A DNA stretch of 64,000 nt from Eunapius fragilis. Taxonomy: Eukaryota; Porifera; Demospongiae; Spongillida; Spongillidae. Each line of letters begins with the position of its first letter. The first letter of the stretch is position 1. A model generated the notes under the pieces. The model saw nothing but the letters and a program-made list of their open reading frames with translations, was not told the DNA's origin and did not search any database. The stretch covers positions 4,952,122 through 5,016,121 of the forward strand of contig OY811983.1 of NCBI GenBank assembly GCA_963681505.1, read 5' to 3'. Both the position numbers and the translations under genes were made by a program. Positions 50,501-63,516 of this stretch are shown here, one piece after another.

Positions 50501-52056
50501 AAATAAAATTTTTAAAAATTCATGCACAAATAATTTATTTACAATAAGCAAATAAGCATGACATTGGTAAGGTAATACTAATCACCATGGCAACCTGAAG
50601 ATCATTTTCTGGGAATGTCACACATAAAGAAACAGAGGAGGTCGCTGCGTTTGCTGGGGAGGGGGCTCCATATTAATTTCTCCTGTGACTTGGCCAGCCA
50701 CATTCAAGTTCTAACTAATTTAACGAGCCTAAGTCATTACCTTCCTGAACAGGTATTGCTGGCATAGCAGTGCACCTATATAACTTTGGGATCAACTTTG
50801 TTACATAGCTTGTCTACACAACGCGGACACATGCATGATTTAACTCCTAGCTTTCCTCCCTCCCCTCTCAAAAAAAAAAATTATTATTTCAAAGTGCATG
50901 CAGTACAATATATATCATGCACTACTATAAATAAAAATTAAAAAAAAAACTTGTATACAAACATATATACACGAACGCAAAGAACAAACAAGGTTACTGC
51001 ATGGATTGGACTCTATCCTGTCTAAGATGGCGGGCTCTGACCAAACAAGTCAGCGGGCAGCCAGCCAATGTTCGATGCATGCACAGAGTGCAGCAGACTT
51101 TGAAAAGCCGGCACTCCATGAGCGTAAAGTTACTTAATTTGAGAGCATGCTTGCGTGGGATTGTGGATATTTTTTTTGCGTGGGGGAAGATAGGTCCTCG
51201 TGGGAAAGAATTTCTGTCGAATGCCACTAATGTGGAGGACTACCACAAACTCTGAAGAGCTAATAGCGGCCGCTAATACGCACAGCTGCGGACATCTGTC
51301 ACAATAGGCCTACATAGATTATCGTGTGGGACATAGTATTACACGGTGACTCGACACTTGCATTCCTGTCACTGCCATTATAGGTGCACTATCTAGCATA
51401 CAATAGACAATAGTGTCTATTTGCATCCGTGTTAACACCTGTGCTCACTATACGCACAGTGTGCACAGGTGTCCAGTCACACTTTACCTGCAGCTCTGCG
51501 GTAATAGTATTCACGCATCAAATCCCCACCTAATCCCGCCCCTGGGGGGCGGGTCTCATGGGACTATGAAATCATTAAAAACACGCGACCCGTTTATAAC
51601 GAGAATCGTCTCCTGACGATCGGATCGTTTAGCTAGTTGTCTTAATCGAACGAGAAGACGAAAGTGAGTAATTTCGTCGTGTTTCATGTCGCAAAACCGC
51701 GCGGTTGTAGAGAACAAAAGGGTACTGCCCGTCCTCGTACCCAGTCCCGGAACTCCTCCTTCTTGACCACGCATAATTTTGGACAGGAACACAGTTAAAG
51801 AATGGAAATTTCACCCATAGCTTCAGAATTGGCTGGAGGAGTGCTCAAATAGTTGATTGTATATTTTGGTAATTGTATAGTTATATTTGGGCCGTACTAA
51901 ACGCTGCTCGTATCATTACAAGGCAGAATCTTGACGAGTTTAGAATTATCGGTAACCAAACCAGAAAACTACAGGAGCAGTAGCAAATGATTTACAATCA
52001 ACTACATGTATACGGTCAGTGTAAGACGTATAATTAGATATGAGAAAAATCTATGA
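50501..52056. other. Intergenic with short repeats
   Basis: No supported gene. A segment at about 51590-51790 containing CCTCGTACCCAGTCC resembles the 1320-1410 leader of the first pseudogene. A poly-A run lies near 50870-50880. Confidence 0.45.
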
Positions 52057-52342
52057 AACAAGCAACTAAAAACATTCTCTATGAGAAAGTTGGTGAGATA
52101 TAGGCTTTGAAGGCAATGGTGGTGTAAAATCAAAGAAACTAAGGTCTGTAATAGTAAGGGAAAATGTCATAGTCCTGTATTTAGCACACGAACATAGTAT
52201 AGGGTACAAACGGGCTGAATATAGGACTATGACATTTTCCCTTAATATTACAAGCCCTTGTTCCTTGCTTTTTACACCACCACTGCCTTCAAATCCTATA
52301 TACCACCAACTTTCTCATAGAGAATGCTTTAGTTACTTGTTT
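52057..52342. mobile_element. Palindromic fold-back element, family P, copy 3
   Basis: Left GAAACAAGCAACTAAAAACA pairs with right ATGCTTTAGTTACTTGTTT. Inner arms include GGCAATGGTGGTGTAAAA, GGGAAAATGTCATAGTCCTG and their complements. The loop is around 52190-52215. Confidence 0.82.
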
Positions 52343-53985
52343 AATCATAGTGAACAGTGGTCCTCAATTGTATGATGGATGAAAGACTTAATTGTAGATG
52401 GGTGGGCAATGGTAAAATTGCATACTGCATAAAATAGTTATTAAGTTTACTAATTGCAAAGCTGTATCGAAATCAGCTCGCAATACTAGGTACCCTTAAA
52501 TATGTATGGTTCAGTGGTGTGGTATGGAACACTAACTCAAAACCATAGAACTGATATCCAATCCATGACCCTTTGTACGATTACAAAAGGAACCAGGCCT
52601 TCTGGCTTTGATTTGAGTATTGTTTAAAGACCAACATTTTCTTACTTTCCCAAGCAGATTTCCAGCAGGCTTCAAAAAGCAAACGCTCTCATGAATTTTT
52701 TCAGTTAAGGTCTATGAGTCCCTTAATGTGTTTACACGTGCATACATGCATGGTGGCCATTTTAATGTAATCCAGCAAGGAATCGAAAATGAAAGGTGTT
52801 GCAATTGAAGTGGGTCAGGGACAACATGTCATAGGTACAGGAAATGATTGTGGGTGCATATCTGAACTAACCCAGATATTCCAACAATGAGGTTCATTAG
52901 CCGCAAAGTGGAGGACGCATTCAACAGTATGAGTTTGTTCACAATGTAAGAATAATGCAAAAAGGATACTGCACAACACACTGATTGTCATGCATTACCT
53001 TGTGGCTACTCACAGCCATCTCATCTTCACCTTCTTAATCCAAGCATTTGTCATGAATGCATGCTTTCTATGAAGCCATGTAGGTGATATGGGCACAAAT
53101 GTCTTAGGAAGGGAACATAGCTCTGATGCGCATGTGCGTATTATCTAACATTGACATCATAATCAATAATAACGATGTCATAGCATTCAACATACATTTT
53201 CTAGCACAGTGTGCACGGTGTCCACACTGTACCAATAAAGCATCAGTGCACAAGCAGCTAATTAAGAAGAGCCAAGATGAGGTAGATAAGCCTTGGTGAC
53301 CATTATCACCATTGTGATGCATTATTTTATTCCATTAAAAGCTCCAAGGAATAAAGTCTGAACACATGTTCACACTTTACTTAAACCTTATTAAGTTAAT
53401 CACAAATTACATGTTTATTAAAGCCACACAAAAACACATGTTATGTAATGATGGCAATAATACAAATGTTCTTTTGAATTTTTTAATCATTTTCTATCTG
53501 GCCAGTACACACAAAGGTAGTTAGGTCCTATTTCCTCATCGAATTCTTCATAAACACTTCTCACATGAAGCCGTCAAATCATAATAAAAACTCAAGTTAG
53601 CAGTTTCAAGTCAGGAAATCAAGATCACATTTGGGTATGTTGGGGAGTAACATGATGAGGAAGTTATGGAGTAAAGTGTGCACACCTGTTCACAGTTTGG
53701 ATGCTGATAAACAATAGGTTTTGAAATTTACAAAGAAATAAAAACAGCGAGCAACCCCAACCAATTTGTGCAAAAATTGCCTCAATGCATGATCGCGGAA
53801 TCCAGACTGACTCCATTTACTTTATAATGTATTAGATAATACCACATCACAAAAAAAAGAGAGCTAGTTCTGCAGTGCTTTAGGCCACTCCAAACTGGAC
53901 TTTTGTTTCCCTTCCCACCCACATGCTAGCTGACCGTCAAAAACTTGTATTATTGTTATATTTGGCCATACTTTTGTATTTTTGT
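52343..53985. other. Intergenic, no supported gene
   Basis: Short frames only. Confidence 0.5.
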
Positions 53986-53994
53986 ATATATCAC

Positions 53995-54262
53995 AATGCC
54001 GAGTCATATGGAGCCTGGGGCAACGAAGCGATGCAAGCTTTTTCACGGCTTGCATCATACCTTGCCACAAGGACCAACTCCCCCAAGTCCAAGGTTGTCT
54101 GCAGCTTGTATGGCCGCCTTAATTTGACTCTTGTGCGAGCCAATGCCCGAGCCCTCCTCTTAAGATGTGGCTGTTCCATTCAGGAGGGGGATAGTTCCTC
54201 ATTGTCACTTTTATAGCCAGTGTGTCTCAGTGTGTCTGGATATGTATGTATGTATTAATAAT
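53995..54262 (+). mobile_element. Retrotransposon C-terminal fragment (copy G)
   Basis: The plus frame reads AESYGAWGNEAMQAFSRLAS and LYGRLNLTLVRANARALLL, the tail of the F-type subfamily, and stops near 54216. TATTAATAATAG at about 54254 marks the 3' end. Confidence 0.8.
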
Positions 54263-54339
54263 AGCATTCGTTATTTAGTGCATTTATTCTGATTAGTGTA
54301 TTCTGCTGCATCTTGTATTCCTGTTCATGTTATCACAAT

Positions 54340-56030
54340 GATAATTTACATAAAACACAAGAAAGCTTTCTACCATATTATTAACCAACTAAAGACCTTG
54401 TACTACAATTAACCTCGTGTAACTCTGCCTAGCATGGCCTTTGCATTGGCTCTGACCCAATCTGGTATATGTGCTAGGCTGTGCTTGTGATCTGGGTACT
54501 GATGACTTTACTGCAAGTCTGGTGGCCAAATGGGAAATGTATATTGGCCTCCACATTCACCCAAGCTCCATATGCCTCCACAGCCACTGGGACATGTACC
54601 CAGTTTAGTTCAATGCACTTTTGGTCATTTTGGGTGAACTTCCTCTGAGAGGGCAGCTGACCCTGCTCCACTCTAACAATAAGGGTTGAACCAAGCGGGG
54701 AGACCACAGTGAATTCAAGGGTTGCAGGTTTGGAGAAACCAAATTGGGCAGAATGACATCAGCAGGTCTAGTATGCAGGTGTTCATGTCCTAGCCCACTT
54801 CTAGCTTCAATACTAGCACTAACACCTGCAAAACGGCATGTCGGCACAAAAGTATCCCATAGCTGATTGTGCCGGGAAACAACTTCTCCACCGAATTTAC
54901 AAGTTACAACATGGTGGTCAAGAATTTTATGGGGACATATTGCACATCTAAAGCCAGAGGATGTATCCATTCCAAGCCACCATTTGATAGCGACCTTGAT
55001 TTCTTCAGGATCTAGATGACGTAAGAGGGGTTGCCAACAACCATGAAGGTGCATGTGCAGAAGACAATGACAGAAGTCTTGCTTTGTCAGCAGCAGAGCT
55101 GTTGTTGAAGAGCTGATGGAGCTTTGGAGCCTCAAGTTTGGAACAAAGAAGATGCTGTCAATGGGGGTGGTCTAAAACCACATCAATGGTCATGGCATCA
55201 TTAGAAATTACATTAGCATTAAAGGCCTTCACTGCGTGTATTATAATGGTTGCTATTGGTGACCAGCAATGTATGCTGCAGAGCAGTGATAGGCAAGATA
55301 TCTGAACCCTAGCCACCATGCTGAAGGTTCAGTTGAGTATGTTATCTGGCCTTGGGTGACATCTCAATCGTAAGACACTCTGAGAGGCAGTTCATAACAT
55401 CTTGGTCAAACACACCAAGCTCATCTGTTGCCATTGATGTAGGGGTGGTGCGAGCATAGTGAGATAGCTTGCTAAAAACCACCACAAATACAGAGCAGCA
55501 TTAGAATTACATGTGGATCTTGCAGAGCAACCTTTTCAATTTCTGATAGAGGGATGGAGGCCGCAGAGCATTATGAACAGTATTGGGCATCACCAATAGG
55601 AGATCCCACGATGTTAAGATTGGGACAGGTAGAAGTTTTCATCTCTGGTGGAAAAGGTTTGAAGTCATTGAGTCAATTGAAATGAAGACCTGTATCATAA
55701 ATGATGTTTAGAGCAATCCTAACGCTCAAGGGTGGACCTGCCAGCACACCATCATCCATATCCATTGGTTTTGGGGCAAACTAGTGTTAGGGCAGTCTGC
55801 TACAATAGCCTCAACCACCTTCTGCAGCACAAGGCAAAATAGTAGTGGCCTAGGTGGGTCTCCTTGTTGAACTCCAAGCTCAGATGTCCAATGGGTGCCA
55901 TATAGAATGGGGTGCACACTATAACACCACTTTTTTCCCCAAAGAAGTATCTCTGGGCAGTGGAGGCCACATGCATCAAGAAATTTGTAATGAATCGTCT
56001 GCTTATTTATACCCTGTGCCATTTTGGTTT
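54340..56030 (-). mobile_element. Decayed REL-endonuclease non-LTR retrotransposon (copy H)
   Basis: From the 5' side (56022) the minus strand shows RT motifs (GVQQGDPPRPLLFCLVLQKV), a frame-broken MDDGV catalytic region near 55750, a zinc-motif region (AICPHKILDHHVVTCKFGG) and PADVILPNL, then the tail (HVPVAVEAYGAW). Several frameshifts and deletions; not functional. Confidence 0.82.
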
Positions 56031-56442
56031 CTGCATGTCTGTATTGACAGCCAATTGAGAATGAAATTATAACTGCACGTAATTTTAATGTAATTTATCT
56101 TAGTGATTTAGTTAGTAATGATTACATTACTGTTACGGTTGTGATAATATTTTCTTTAACTAATTTTAGGGTACGATTAAAATGCGGTGGCATTAAGGAA
56201 TTTAATTATTAATTGGCATGCGTTTTGATTGGAGCTAAACATTTCAGAGCGCTCAGAACGGTTTTGGCTTCTTTCTTCAGCTATGCTGTTAGGTCTGGGC
56301 ACCAAGATTCATAATAATACACACCGCCCGCATCATATTTTCGAGGACGAGTGGACGGGAAACTATAAAGTTTAGTTTGGAGTGCCTTAATTAACGTGCA
56401 CGTCGGGTGTTGTATCTGCGTTATTAAAATAAAAAAAAAAAA
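56031..56442. other. Intergenic, nothing supported
   Basis: Contains GTCTGGGCACCAAGA, a variant of the dispersed GTCTGGGTACGAGAC motif. Confidence 0.4.
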
Positions 56443-56728
56443 AAAACATTCTCTACAAGAACGTTGATGGCATATATAATTGGAAGGCAATGGTGGTGTA
56501 AATAGCATGGGAACAAGGTTAATAGAAATGGAACGTTGAAATACACCTATATTTAGCATAATTGTAAGACGCTGTACATACCGTTGGGGTGTGCTAAATA
56601 TAGATGTATATTTCATTGTTCCATTTCAGTCAACTTTGTTTTCCCATGCTATTCACACCACCACCGAATCATTGCCTTCCAAACCTATAAGCCGCCAACT
56701 AGCAAATTGTTTTTAATTTCTTGTTTCA
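56443..56728. mobile_element. Palindromic fold-back element, family P, copy 4
   Basis: Left AAAACATTCTCTACAAGAAC; right ends TTTTTAATTTCTTGTTTCAT. Inner arms share GGCAATGGTGGTGTAAATAG and TATATTTAGCA with complements. The right end carries CTTGTTTCATAAG, matching the outside left of copy 1 (CTTATGAAACAAG), so the true terminus probably reaches that far. Confidence 0.8.
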
Positions 56729-56801
56729 TAAGTTTTGTTCATGAGATGCGAGATGGATAGAAAATCGTATTAAGTTTGCTTTTACTACGTAATTAGTGGT
56801 G

Positions 56802-56808
56802 CCCCCCC

Positions 56809-56839
<31 letters not shown>

Positions 56840-56846
56840 ACTTCGT
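56802..56846. repeat. (C)n(AC)n composite followed by CTTCGT
   Basis: About 24 C then (AC)n then CTTCGTATTC; same structure as 19038-19073. Confidence 0.85.
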
Positions 56847-56849
56847 ATT

Positions 56850-57612
56850 CTCTAGTGGGGACGTAGTCTTGGACTCCGTGTCTTGACAAATGTGAACCTA
56901 AGCAACAAAACTACTTTGCTTGAATCCCTTCTGATTACGTGAAGGCATTTTTGCATAACACAACTTGGCTATAGTCAAAAGTATCGACCAAAAGGCAGGT
57001 TACAAAGTATAAATTAAATGGTGTATCGGCGAATCGTATCATAGTGTATGGCCCGAGGATTTGATATTTTGTTTATCCAGCTCTCCTCTCAGGGATAAGA
57101 TTTTGCTGGAGTGGGGGCTCGATTTTCAGTTATGAATCTGAACAGACGTTGACAATTTGTTAATCACTAACGCTGCGTGATATTCAGTCCCTGCAGCCAA
57201 AACGGATCGGAAGATATTGTGCATGTCTTCCAAACCGTAGACAATTAGAAGATAGGTGCTAACCTACCACTCACTTTCGTATTTCTACCACCAAACCCTA
57301 CGCATGCAGAATGGAATTGTTCAAACGCCATTTCCGATAACAGAGACTACCGTACTCTATTACCTTATAATTATAGTTTGTGCACGTTGTACTTATAAAT
57401 CGCCCATGCGGTACGTTCACGTTGCGCTTTATTTCAAATTGAATTCTAAATGACCTTAGAAAAATTAGTCTGAATTCGAAATTTAATTTTCATTGTGCTA
57501 CAATAATTGAGCGAAAATCAATACAAAAGTTGAATTACTATCGCAGTTAATAATTACAATTAGTTATTTTATTTTTTCCACCTCTTCCGATCGCAGCACA
57601 TCGGCCCCACCC
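56850..57612. other. Intergenic; possible decayed Arg-rich gene start
   Basis: On the minus strand at about 56953 a frame begins MPSRNQKGFKQ, resembling the MPSRQQKR start at 43.5 kb, but it is broken after a few residues. Nothing else recognised. Confidence 0.3.
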
Positions 57613-57709
57613 CATCCGATGTAGTGTCGTACCTAGACCCAGATTCCCCGTAGCGGTGATGTAATCCATCCGCGGGGGTCTGGGTCTGGGTACGCTATTA
57701 CATCCGATG
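57613..57709. mobile_element. 97-bp hairpin carrying the GTCTGGGTACG motif
   Basis: CATCCGATGTAGTGTCGTAC pairs imperfectly with GTACGCTATTACATCCGATG, and CTAGACCCAGA with TCTGGGTCTGGG. Probably a small MITE. Confidence 0.6.
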
Positions 57710-57885
57710 AGAGGTACGCATCAATTAGGTCATCATGACGAATTCCGTCTTCAAGATAGTCAATCGTGACACTGCCATATAAGTTTCCAAATGTCTCCTC
57801 CCATTGGCATTTTACTATACGCTTACAACGTCAGGGTCTCTTCCACTTGCGCAAACCACTAAACAATGCAATCCAACAAGTAATG

Positions 57886-58216
57886 CAGGGGCGGCGGAAG
57901 GTATATATGATTGGGGGGGGGGCTTCCAAAAGTGAGGATAATTAAATTCATGAATTTCAATGGGGGCATTTGTCGTCCGCCGGGGGGTGGGGGGCGGGGG
58001 TAAGAAATTACATCGAGCGGTCTTCTATGGCGACAGATGTAAACTTGTCATAATATAATTTCATAACGGTATATACGCGAGCGATCTCGCAGGCGAAGAA
58101 TAACAATTGTACTGTCGTTTGGTTAGGAGGGGCTGAGCCCCCCCTATGTCATTATTGGGGGGGCTCGAGACCCCCCAGCCCCCCCCCCCCCCCCCCCCCC
58201 CCTTCCGCCGCCACTG
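57886..58216. mobile_element. hAT-type MITE remnant
   Basis: Ends CAGGGGCGGCGGAAGG and CCTTCCGCCGCCACTG form terminal inverted repeats of the CAGGGGCGG type common in hAT elements. The duplicated flank (G)TAATG(C) is on both sides. The interior is G-rich on the left and C-rich on the right, with no transposase. Confidence 0.65.
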
Positions 58217-58406
58217 TAATGCTTCAGTGAGGGTGGAAGCGAGATTTTTTTTAAAGATGGATATGCGGTATAAACAGCACATGCCTCGGAATAATTAAGC
58301 GGCTAAAAATGGCGCCTGTTAAGCGGTGCATGTTATCATGGGGTGTCGTTAAACCTCTTGAAGCTTCTTCAAATATGTACGTATTTCGAACCAAGCATAC
58401 AGCCAC

Positions 58407-58482
58407 GAACCACGCACACAGCCTCGAACCAGGCGTACTAGCTAGCTCTAGTACGCCTGGTTCGAGGCTGTGTGCGTGGTTC
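58407..58482. repeat. 76-bp near-perfect palindrome
   Basis: GAACCACGCACACAGCCTCG... pairs with ...CGAGGCTGTGTGCGTGGTTC (34-bp arms). A third partial arm (GTGTGTGCGTGGTTCGTGGC) follows at about 58536. Confidence 0.8.
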
Positions 58483-58978
58483 GAGGCTATACACTTGTTT
58501 CAACTTGAAACAAGCGCACACACTAGAACTAGCTAGTGTGTGCGTGGTTCGTGGCTGTAGGCTTGTTAGAGGCTGTATGCCTTGCTCGAGCTGGGTGGCT
58601 ATTTTGCTAAGCACGGCATGGAACTCCGAGCACTTACATTCTTGAACAGACAGATTCTGCCTCATTCAGTGGAGTACACAGTGCGTTGAATACAAAAATG
58701 ACACCCAGGCTATCATATTGTCAGTTTTTCATGTATGCTGCTCGATTTGAGAACATACAGATTGGACGGAAAAGCTGTTGTTTTTTACGAGACAAAATAA
58801 CAGTTGGCTAGCTCAAAATCACGTGATTCGGGTAATTTCAGGAAAATTCGTTTTATACGAGTGTTCTGCGCAGCGTCAACGATAGAAGCATTGCGCACGT
58901 TTTATCTCTCCGCATTAGGTATGTATACACCTCCTCATTGAGTATATATATATATATATACAATTTTGGTATACCTGA

Positions 58979-59040
58979 CCAGGGGCGGATACAGAAATTC
59001 TGGGAGATCGGGGGGTGGGGGGGGGGGGGGGGGGGGGTTC
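58979..59040. mobile_element. Solo hAT-like terminus plus G-run
   Basis: CAGGGGCGGATACAG is a typical hAT-family end. It is followed by GAAATTCTGGGAGATCGG and a long G tract. No matching inverted end was found within the next few hundred bases. Confidence 0.45.
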
Positions 59041-60590
59041 CAACCTGAATAATGTCAATCGGGGGAGCCGGGTGCCGGAAGATTTTGAGGGCATACGGGA
59101 GTTCCACAGTTGGTGGCAAGTGGCACTAGTTTTTAGCAGCTTTCCGTTCGCTCGCCTAACTGACCACTTACCGCGGTATACGTTAACTTAGGTTTGTACG
59201 GAGATATGTTCCAAAACATGCAATGTACGACTGCTACCAAATGCATCGTTGTAGCTTTAGCCGACAGCATGCCGATTCATTCCATGCACTGCAACGTTAA
59301 CAGCACGGCTGAATAGCCACTTGCTCTAACTTATACAGCTCCAATTTTCATTTATTGCATGGCTCCCCCCACCTGGCCGCCACAAGGACCAATTTACCAT
59401 GGTCCAATGCACCTTGTCACAACTGAGGGCTAATACTATATAAAACACTCAAGTTTAAGGTGGTTTCCAGCCTCAATATGACTCTGGTACTAATCATATA
59501 TCACCATTAGTAGTGCTTTTAAAAAGATTCAATGTGCTTATCTGACATGCTGGCACAGCTCTGCATGTCACCTCCCAATGCTCCCTAAGAGCTTTGTATA
59601 CCTGGCCTATAAATGTTTGAAATCGTGGGTCTCTGTTCCCTGGATGGACAGATATGTGTAGTGAATATTTCATATCATATGTCATCAGGGCCCTCATCTA
59701 AAGTTCAGTTTGGCTGCTGGAGATGACAGAACTTCATCAGTAACTTACAGTACAGTTCTAAAAGGTCTAAGACTGATATCAACATTGTAGAACATCTCAG
59801 CAGATTATGATCTCATAAGTTTGTCAAGCTCAGAAAGATGCAAACATGACTACACTTAACATCTTCATCTCCACTTGAAGTTTTCACCCACAAAGCAAAG
59901 TCCTGCATGAGAGCATTAAGGAGAGCAACATATGCACGCGTGGTCATCTTGGCTGACATCAATTCTGCTTGAAAGATACATTTTGAGTTATTTTCAATAA
60001 TATTTGGTTCTATGCAGTACACTATATCTCAGGCATGCCTTCATGCAGTGATGGTTGTGGAACTGTCTTACCCTGCAACACGGGATGGACTGCAAGAAAG
60101 ATGACCTGGTGATTCAGAGCATAATGAAGTGAGCATAATGCTTGGGTTACATGGCATCAGAAGAGTGGCCATCAGTGTTAAAGGAACCAGCTTTAGGCAG
60201 ATCCCTCATCAAATGATGTTTGTTTAAGGCTTGACCTTGGAGTGAGTGTGGTTGCCATGTGAACAGGCGTTGACATCGTAAGAAGATCGTTTTACATCCT
60301 TCGTCGTCTCAGTTGATGGACTCGTACACAGAGAGATAAATTATTTTATCAAGCGTATAGCTATACTAACCTTGCAACAAAATGGAAGAAGTCTTATTGG
60401 GAAACAGTAGCTGTTGGCTTTGTCAGAACCCGCAGACTATCATTTGCAACCTTGAGATGTACTAGACGATGCTAGCGAGTAAAATGGCAAACAGTTTAGG
60501 TTTTTGATTACAAGAACAGCACTCCCTGCTCACTGTGAACCATTGGGTAAGTTTGGGTCTGGATACGAGACAACGCAAACACACGCATGC
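59041..60590. other. Intergenic; possible decayed coding fragments
   Basis: Minus-strand stretches such as RAYVALLNALMQDFALWVKT (about 59860-59960) look coding-like but have no neighbours in frame and no recognised domain. No gene is called. Confidence 0.35.
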
Positions 60591-60592
60591 GC

Positions 60593-60634
<42 letters not shown>
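60591..60634. repeat. (AC)n microsatellite
   Basis: AC tract preceded by GCATGCGCACACGC. Confidence 0.9.
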
Positions 60635-60636
<2 letters not shown>

Positions 60637-62100
60637 TCACACGTTCCGCAAAATTCCAGCTGAGCAAATTTGGTAAGTATTATTATGGCATTAATTGTTG
60701 CAATTTAGAGCAGGTAGAGAGCTGTACATGCTTTAACTATACATACACTTTATGTAACAAAGCATGAGGGGATGGATGGACTGTCCATTGCTTAATCCTT
60801 GTGTATTGCCATTGATCTTACTCAATTGTGATTGGAAGGGGCTCTGCACTGATGATCAACAGCTCCATGAATTACCATTATCCATCTGCAAGCAAAAGCA
60901 ATGCATCAGTGCAGATATAAAACATGTGCCACATTTCATTTTATGCACAACAAAAGCGAGCTAAAAAAACTGATGTCTAGGAATAAGGAACTTATTATTC
61001 CACTTGATAGGTCAACAGAATTGAAGGATCTAAGAAAGACATGTCTTCCAGCTGGTAGAAAAGGGAATAATATGTACAAATTACTCCACTATATATACAC
61101 CTCTCCCCAAAGCCTCTCAATATGCTAATTGTGAACATTTTTTCCTACTAAGACAGGATTTGTTGTTGACTCCCTCTGCGGATGAGTAGCATAAACATAG
61201 CAACATCATAATTTTCAACTCCCTTGTCACAGCAAATCCTTGCTGGCAGACCAAAGCCAAATTCATGCACAGCTTTCTAAAACTGTTCCTGTCATAGCAG
61301 CACAGGTATATACCCCAAATTAACTATCATCTGGAGATGTGAAGACAAATATGGATCAATCACAAAATGTCAAGCTGTAATGGCACCACTCCAACTGTGG
61401 ATCCAAAGATGGCAGCATATGAGAGGAACTGACCATCTTATTGCTCAAGAAATGTTTGGTGATGGTGAGGTATGTAGTTGAAGACTTGTGGTCTGTACTG
61501 ATAGCATACTTCTCCCCTCAGAACAGCATTGATTGGGATGGACCACTGCCATTAGATGACAATGAAGAAGGTGTCAATTGTTTCTCCAATATTGTGCCCT
61601 TTGTATGAAGCTCAACACTCCTTATTGAGGAGGATGTGTGGGGAGACAGTGGTGATTCAGAATTATTTGGCATCTCATTGCACTATCATTGATCCACACA
61701 ATATTACAAACTGCTGACTGAACACATATACATGCATCTGTATTATACTTTACATGTTGGGATACATGTCTTCACTGCCATGGTGTAATTATACAATTTT
61801 CTAGCCACTGTATGTGTTGAAGCACTACAAGAAAGTCCCCCCAAATTTCCACTCTTCGCGTGGGACGGGGGCACATTCTGCGCCCTTCCCCCCTGCCTGG
61901 TAACTGTTGTTTTAGCCATGCGAGAGGAGACCTCCTTTCTCCCTATTCCTGTATCCGTGCCTAGAATAACTAATAATAATGACCATTTTCAATACAATAA
62001 CATAAACAAATACAAAAACTGGTGATGTATGTACTGTATCGTTACGTACATTTGGGTCTGGGTACGAGACAAGTGTTTGCATGCACAGGGACGAGACTAC
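60635..62100. other. Intergenic, no supported gene
   Basis: Short plus-strand frames (e.g. 60901-61128 with IIPLDRSTELKDLRK) have no recognised family. Confidence 0.4.
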
Positions 62101-62129
62101 ATTTAATAACTAGCCTAATTGTATTTTCC

Positions 62130-62460
62130 TGAGGTGCATGTACGTATACTAAAATTGGAGGTATATACCTAATGCGGAGGCATATACGGAGGTATATAAA
62201 GAATGCGAAGGGATACGTTGAGGTTTGCAAACATGTATATAAGAAATGAGGGGTATATACCTAATTAATGAAGGTGGTATATACCGAAAGCGGTGCACAT
62301 AATTGATTTAAGCCAGTGCGCGTAAAGCTGATAAAATTCGAATCTCGAGGAGGGTACATAATCTAATGAATGGTGTAAATACCGGTGTACATATAGTTCA
62401 TTTAGCCAGTGTGTATATATAGCTGAGTGCGGTAGAGCGGTATATAAACTTTTGGCACGA
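62130..62460. repeat. Degenerate GGTATATACC-type repeat region
   Basis: Irregular repeats of GAGGTATATACC, GGTGTACATA and GCCAGTG(T/C)G motifs recur about every 30-60 bp. Confidence 0.4.
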
Positions 62461-62470
62461 ATCCCGCGCA

Positions 62471-63446
62471 ATACAGGCTTGCAAAGTCAACTAGAATGCA
62501 AGATGTATTCGACACATAGGGCTGTTGAGGTCCTGCATACGCATAGCTACGTCGCGTTTTAAGTATCAGTGCTATTAGCCTGCGTTAGAAACCCCGCATT
62601 AAATTTGCGCATGCGGCAAACGCGTCAGTTCACAACTGAATAATTTATTACACAAACGATTATCAGCCATTAGAACAGTGACAATTCTTGGCATAAACAG
62701 TTTAGCCGTCGACTGCACGTGTGACTGCCATTTGGCACTTCGTATATGGGGTGGGGGTGGGGGAGTGGGAAGGGGACGAAAATAATAATTATACCAATTG
62801 AGGATGTACGATGCGACTTCACAATTGTATTCTAAGCATTTACTAAGGCTGCATTTACTAGGCGGTAGATGTCAAAGCTGAGTTTGTACGCTCGCCAATA
62901 AATAACTCTCGTGTTTTCAGCTGTCACTCCATTGATGTTGTGGAGATTATAATTCCGCTACATGTATATAATTAGATAATTATGTAACCCTACGGCACAC
63001 GATGAAGCCATTAAATTGTGTTAGTAAAGTTCGACTTCTATTGGTGCCGGCTATAATGCATGCTGTAAAGACGTTGAAGGAATTATAATCCCGCGCATAT
63101 AGGTTTCATTGTATAATGTGTTCGCTCTGTTCTTATTAATAGCCCGTGGAGCTATAGTTCCTGTATATGTTGCATGGGAAACTGGCCGGCTCGCTTATTC
63201 ACCACGCACCTATACTGCTATCTATAACGACTACGCGGCATGCAGAGTGCGGGGATGAGTATCGAGTTATGTATAATATTAAAACACACGTACTGCAGAG
63301 TCGAACATAAAATGTGAAGACATAATACAACATGAGAACATACATGTATAATGATAATTATATATAATGATATCGCCTGCGTGCATAACTGCATGAAGTA
63401 TCCATGCAAATGGCTGAGTATTAAGCAAAACAAGTGGCTTGTTTTA
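62471..63446. other. Intergenic, no supported gene
   Basis: Nothing recognised; one G-rich patch near 62750-62775. Confidence 0.5.
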
Positions 63447-63484
63447 TATATATATATAATTATATATATATATATATATATATA
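63447..63484. repeat. (TA)n microsatellite
   Basis: TA repeat with an AATTAT interruption, 33 bp downstream of sFRP-like gene 4. Confidence 0.9.
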
Positions 63485-63516
63485 CATATGACCCCCTCAG
63501 GGCGGAGTGTAGTGAA

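Noticed and set aside
58407..58560. tRNA genes, from GGTTCGAGG motifs
   Set aside because: No acceptor stem, D-arm or anticodon arm can be folded around them; they are arms of a palindrome.
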